DNA of 6,981 nucleotides, taken from assembly GCA_031290725.1 (NCBI GenBank), contig JAITMZ010000081.1:1-6981 (forward strand), written 5' to 3'. The notes beneath the pieces are model-generated. The model saw only the letters and a program-made list of their open reading frames with translations. It was not told where the DNA came from and made no database searches. The DNA is from Spirochaetaceae bacterium (GTDB lineage: Bacteria; Spirochaetota; Spirochaetia; Treponematales; Treponemataceae). Below are positions 6,781 through 6,981 of this stretch, in pieces. A program made the translations under genes and the position numbers. Positions within the stretch are counted from its first letter, which is position 1. Every line of letters starts with the position of its first letter.

Positions 6781-6973
6781 ATTTCGCCTCCGCCTCGAGC
6801 AAATTCCAGCCACCGTTGATGAGAAAATCAACGCCAACTTTTTCCTTTAGTACCTTCGCCAGATAGGGGGGCAACGGAATAGTCCTATTTAGCGCCGTCG
6901 CCTCCGCTTCTTTTCCGGCCTTTCGCAACTCGACGGCCTGCATCCCGATTGCAAGTTTTTCCTGCAATGTCAT
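6755..6973 (-). CDS. Hypothetical small protein, 72 residues, first gene of a pair
   Basis: I do not recognise this small protein. It begins MTLQEKLAIGMQAVELRKAG, is helical and charged in its first 30 residues, has a Pro-containing middle (IPLPPYLAK, 32-40), and ends with a Trp/Gly-containing segment (GGWNLLEAEAKYGKDW, 54-69). It has no cysteine, signal peptide or membrane span. The ATG at 6973 is only eight bases from the window edge; the frame is open upstream (CTA, AGA codons), so the true start may lie outside and no ribosome site can be judged. The stop lies inside the next gene, overlapping it by 26 bases. The natural-looking amino-acid composition, and the good ribosome site for the overlapping downstream gene, support it being real. 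Confidence 0.62.
   Translation of the reverse strand: MTLQEKLAIGMQAVELRKAGKEAEATALNRTIPLPPYLAKVLKEKVGVDFLINGGWNLLEAEAKYGKDWLSR
6787..6791 (-). promoter_or_regulatory. Ribosome binding site that sets the start of the 193-residue protein
   Basis: GGAGG read on the minus strand lies six bases upstream of the ATG at 6780 and inside the 72-residue gene. It favours the internal start over the ATG at 6837. Confidence 0.65.
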
Positions 6974-6981
6974 TAGTCTTG

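Noticed and set aside
6078..6850. Plus-strand frames opposite the two hypothetical genes
   Set aside because: The minus-strand frames have a good ribosome site and a natural composition; the plus-strand products are Ser/Arg/Pro-rich and have no ribosome site worth naming.
1..6981. tRNA, rRNA, CRISPR array, insertion sequence or phage genes
   Set aside because: No cloverleaf-like segment, regularly spaced repeats, transposase motifs or terminal inverted repeats were seen on either strand.

Overview
The window is a GC-rich stretch of bacterial chromosome with one AT-rich divergent intergenic region near its middle. An A/V-type ATPase operon, a SecG gene in the same transcription unit, and low-GC, promoter-like intergenic DNA between GC-rich genes suggest a spirochaete, most likely a gut-associated Treponema-like organism. 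From memory, and unchecked, the order secG, small coiled-coil protein, subunit C, subunit I resembles the second V-ATPase locus of Treponema. The lineage call is an inference and was not tested by any search.

Left half (1-2858, minus strand): four tightly packed genes are read leftward from about 2908. They are secG (2469-2858), a 98-residue coiled-coil protein that fits the peripheral-stalk H/G subunit (2165-2461), V-type ATPase subunit C (1059-2123), and the N-terminal 351 residues of subunit I (1-1055), which runs off the left edge. Gaps are 7, 41 and 3 bases, so this looks like one operon. It links a protein-export component to a rotary ion pump, and the remaining ATPase subunits are expected beyond the left edge.

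Middle (2859-3027): an AT-rich divergent regulatory region with a good extended -10 promoter in each direction.

Right half (3028-6045, plus strand): one 1005-residue iron-sulfur flavoprotein of the YgfK family (the so-called putative selenate reductase subunit). It has a dihydroorotate/dihydropyrimidine dehydrogenase-like N-terminal domain, a GltD-like FAD/NADPH domain with its own Fe-S cysteines, and a C-terminal ferredoxin-like domain. It appears to be transcribed alone. Related genes elsewhere sit in anaerobic purine/urate-degradation clusters, but none of those partners is in this window.

Right end (6199-6973, minus strand): two overlapping unrecognised genes (72 and 193 residues), convergent with ygfK, with 153 bases between them and ygfK in which I see only a weak hairpin. 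I see no RNA genes, CRISPR arrays, insertion sequences or phage genes. I do not find convincing evidence of a wholly new system. The best leads are the solitary YgfK with its many G-tracts and the unrecognised gene pair at the right edge.
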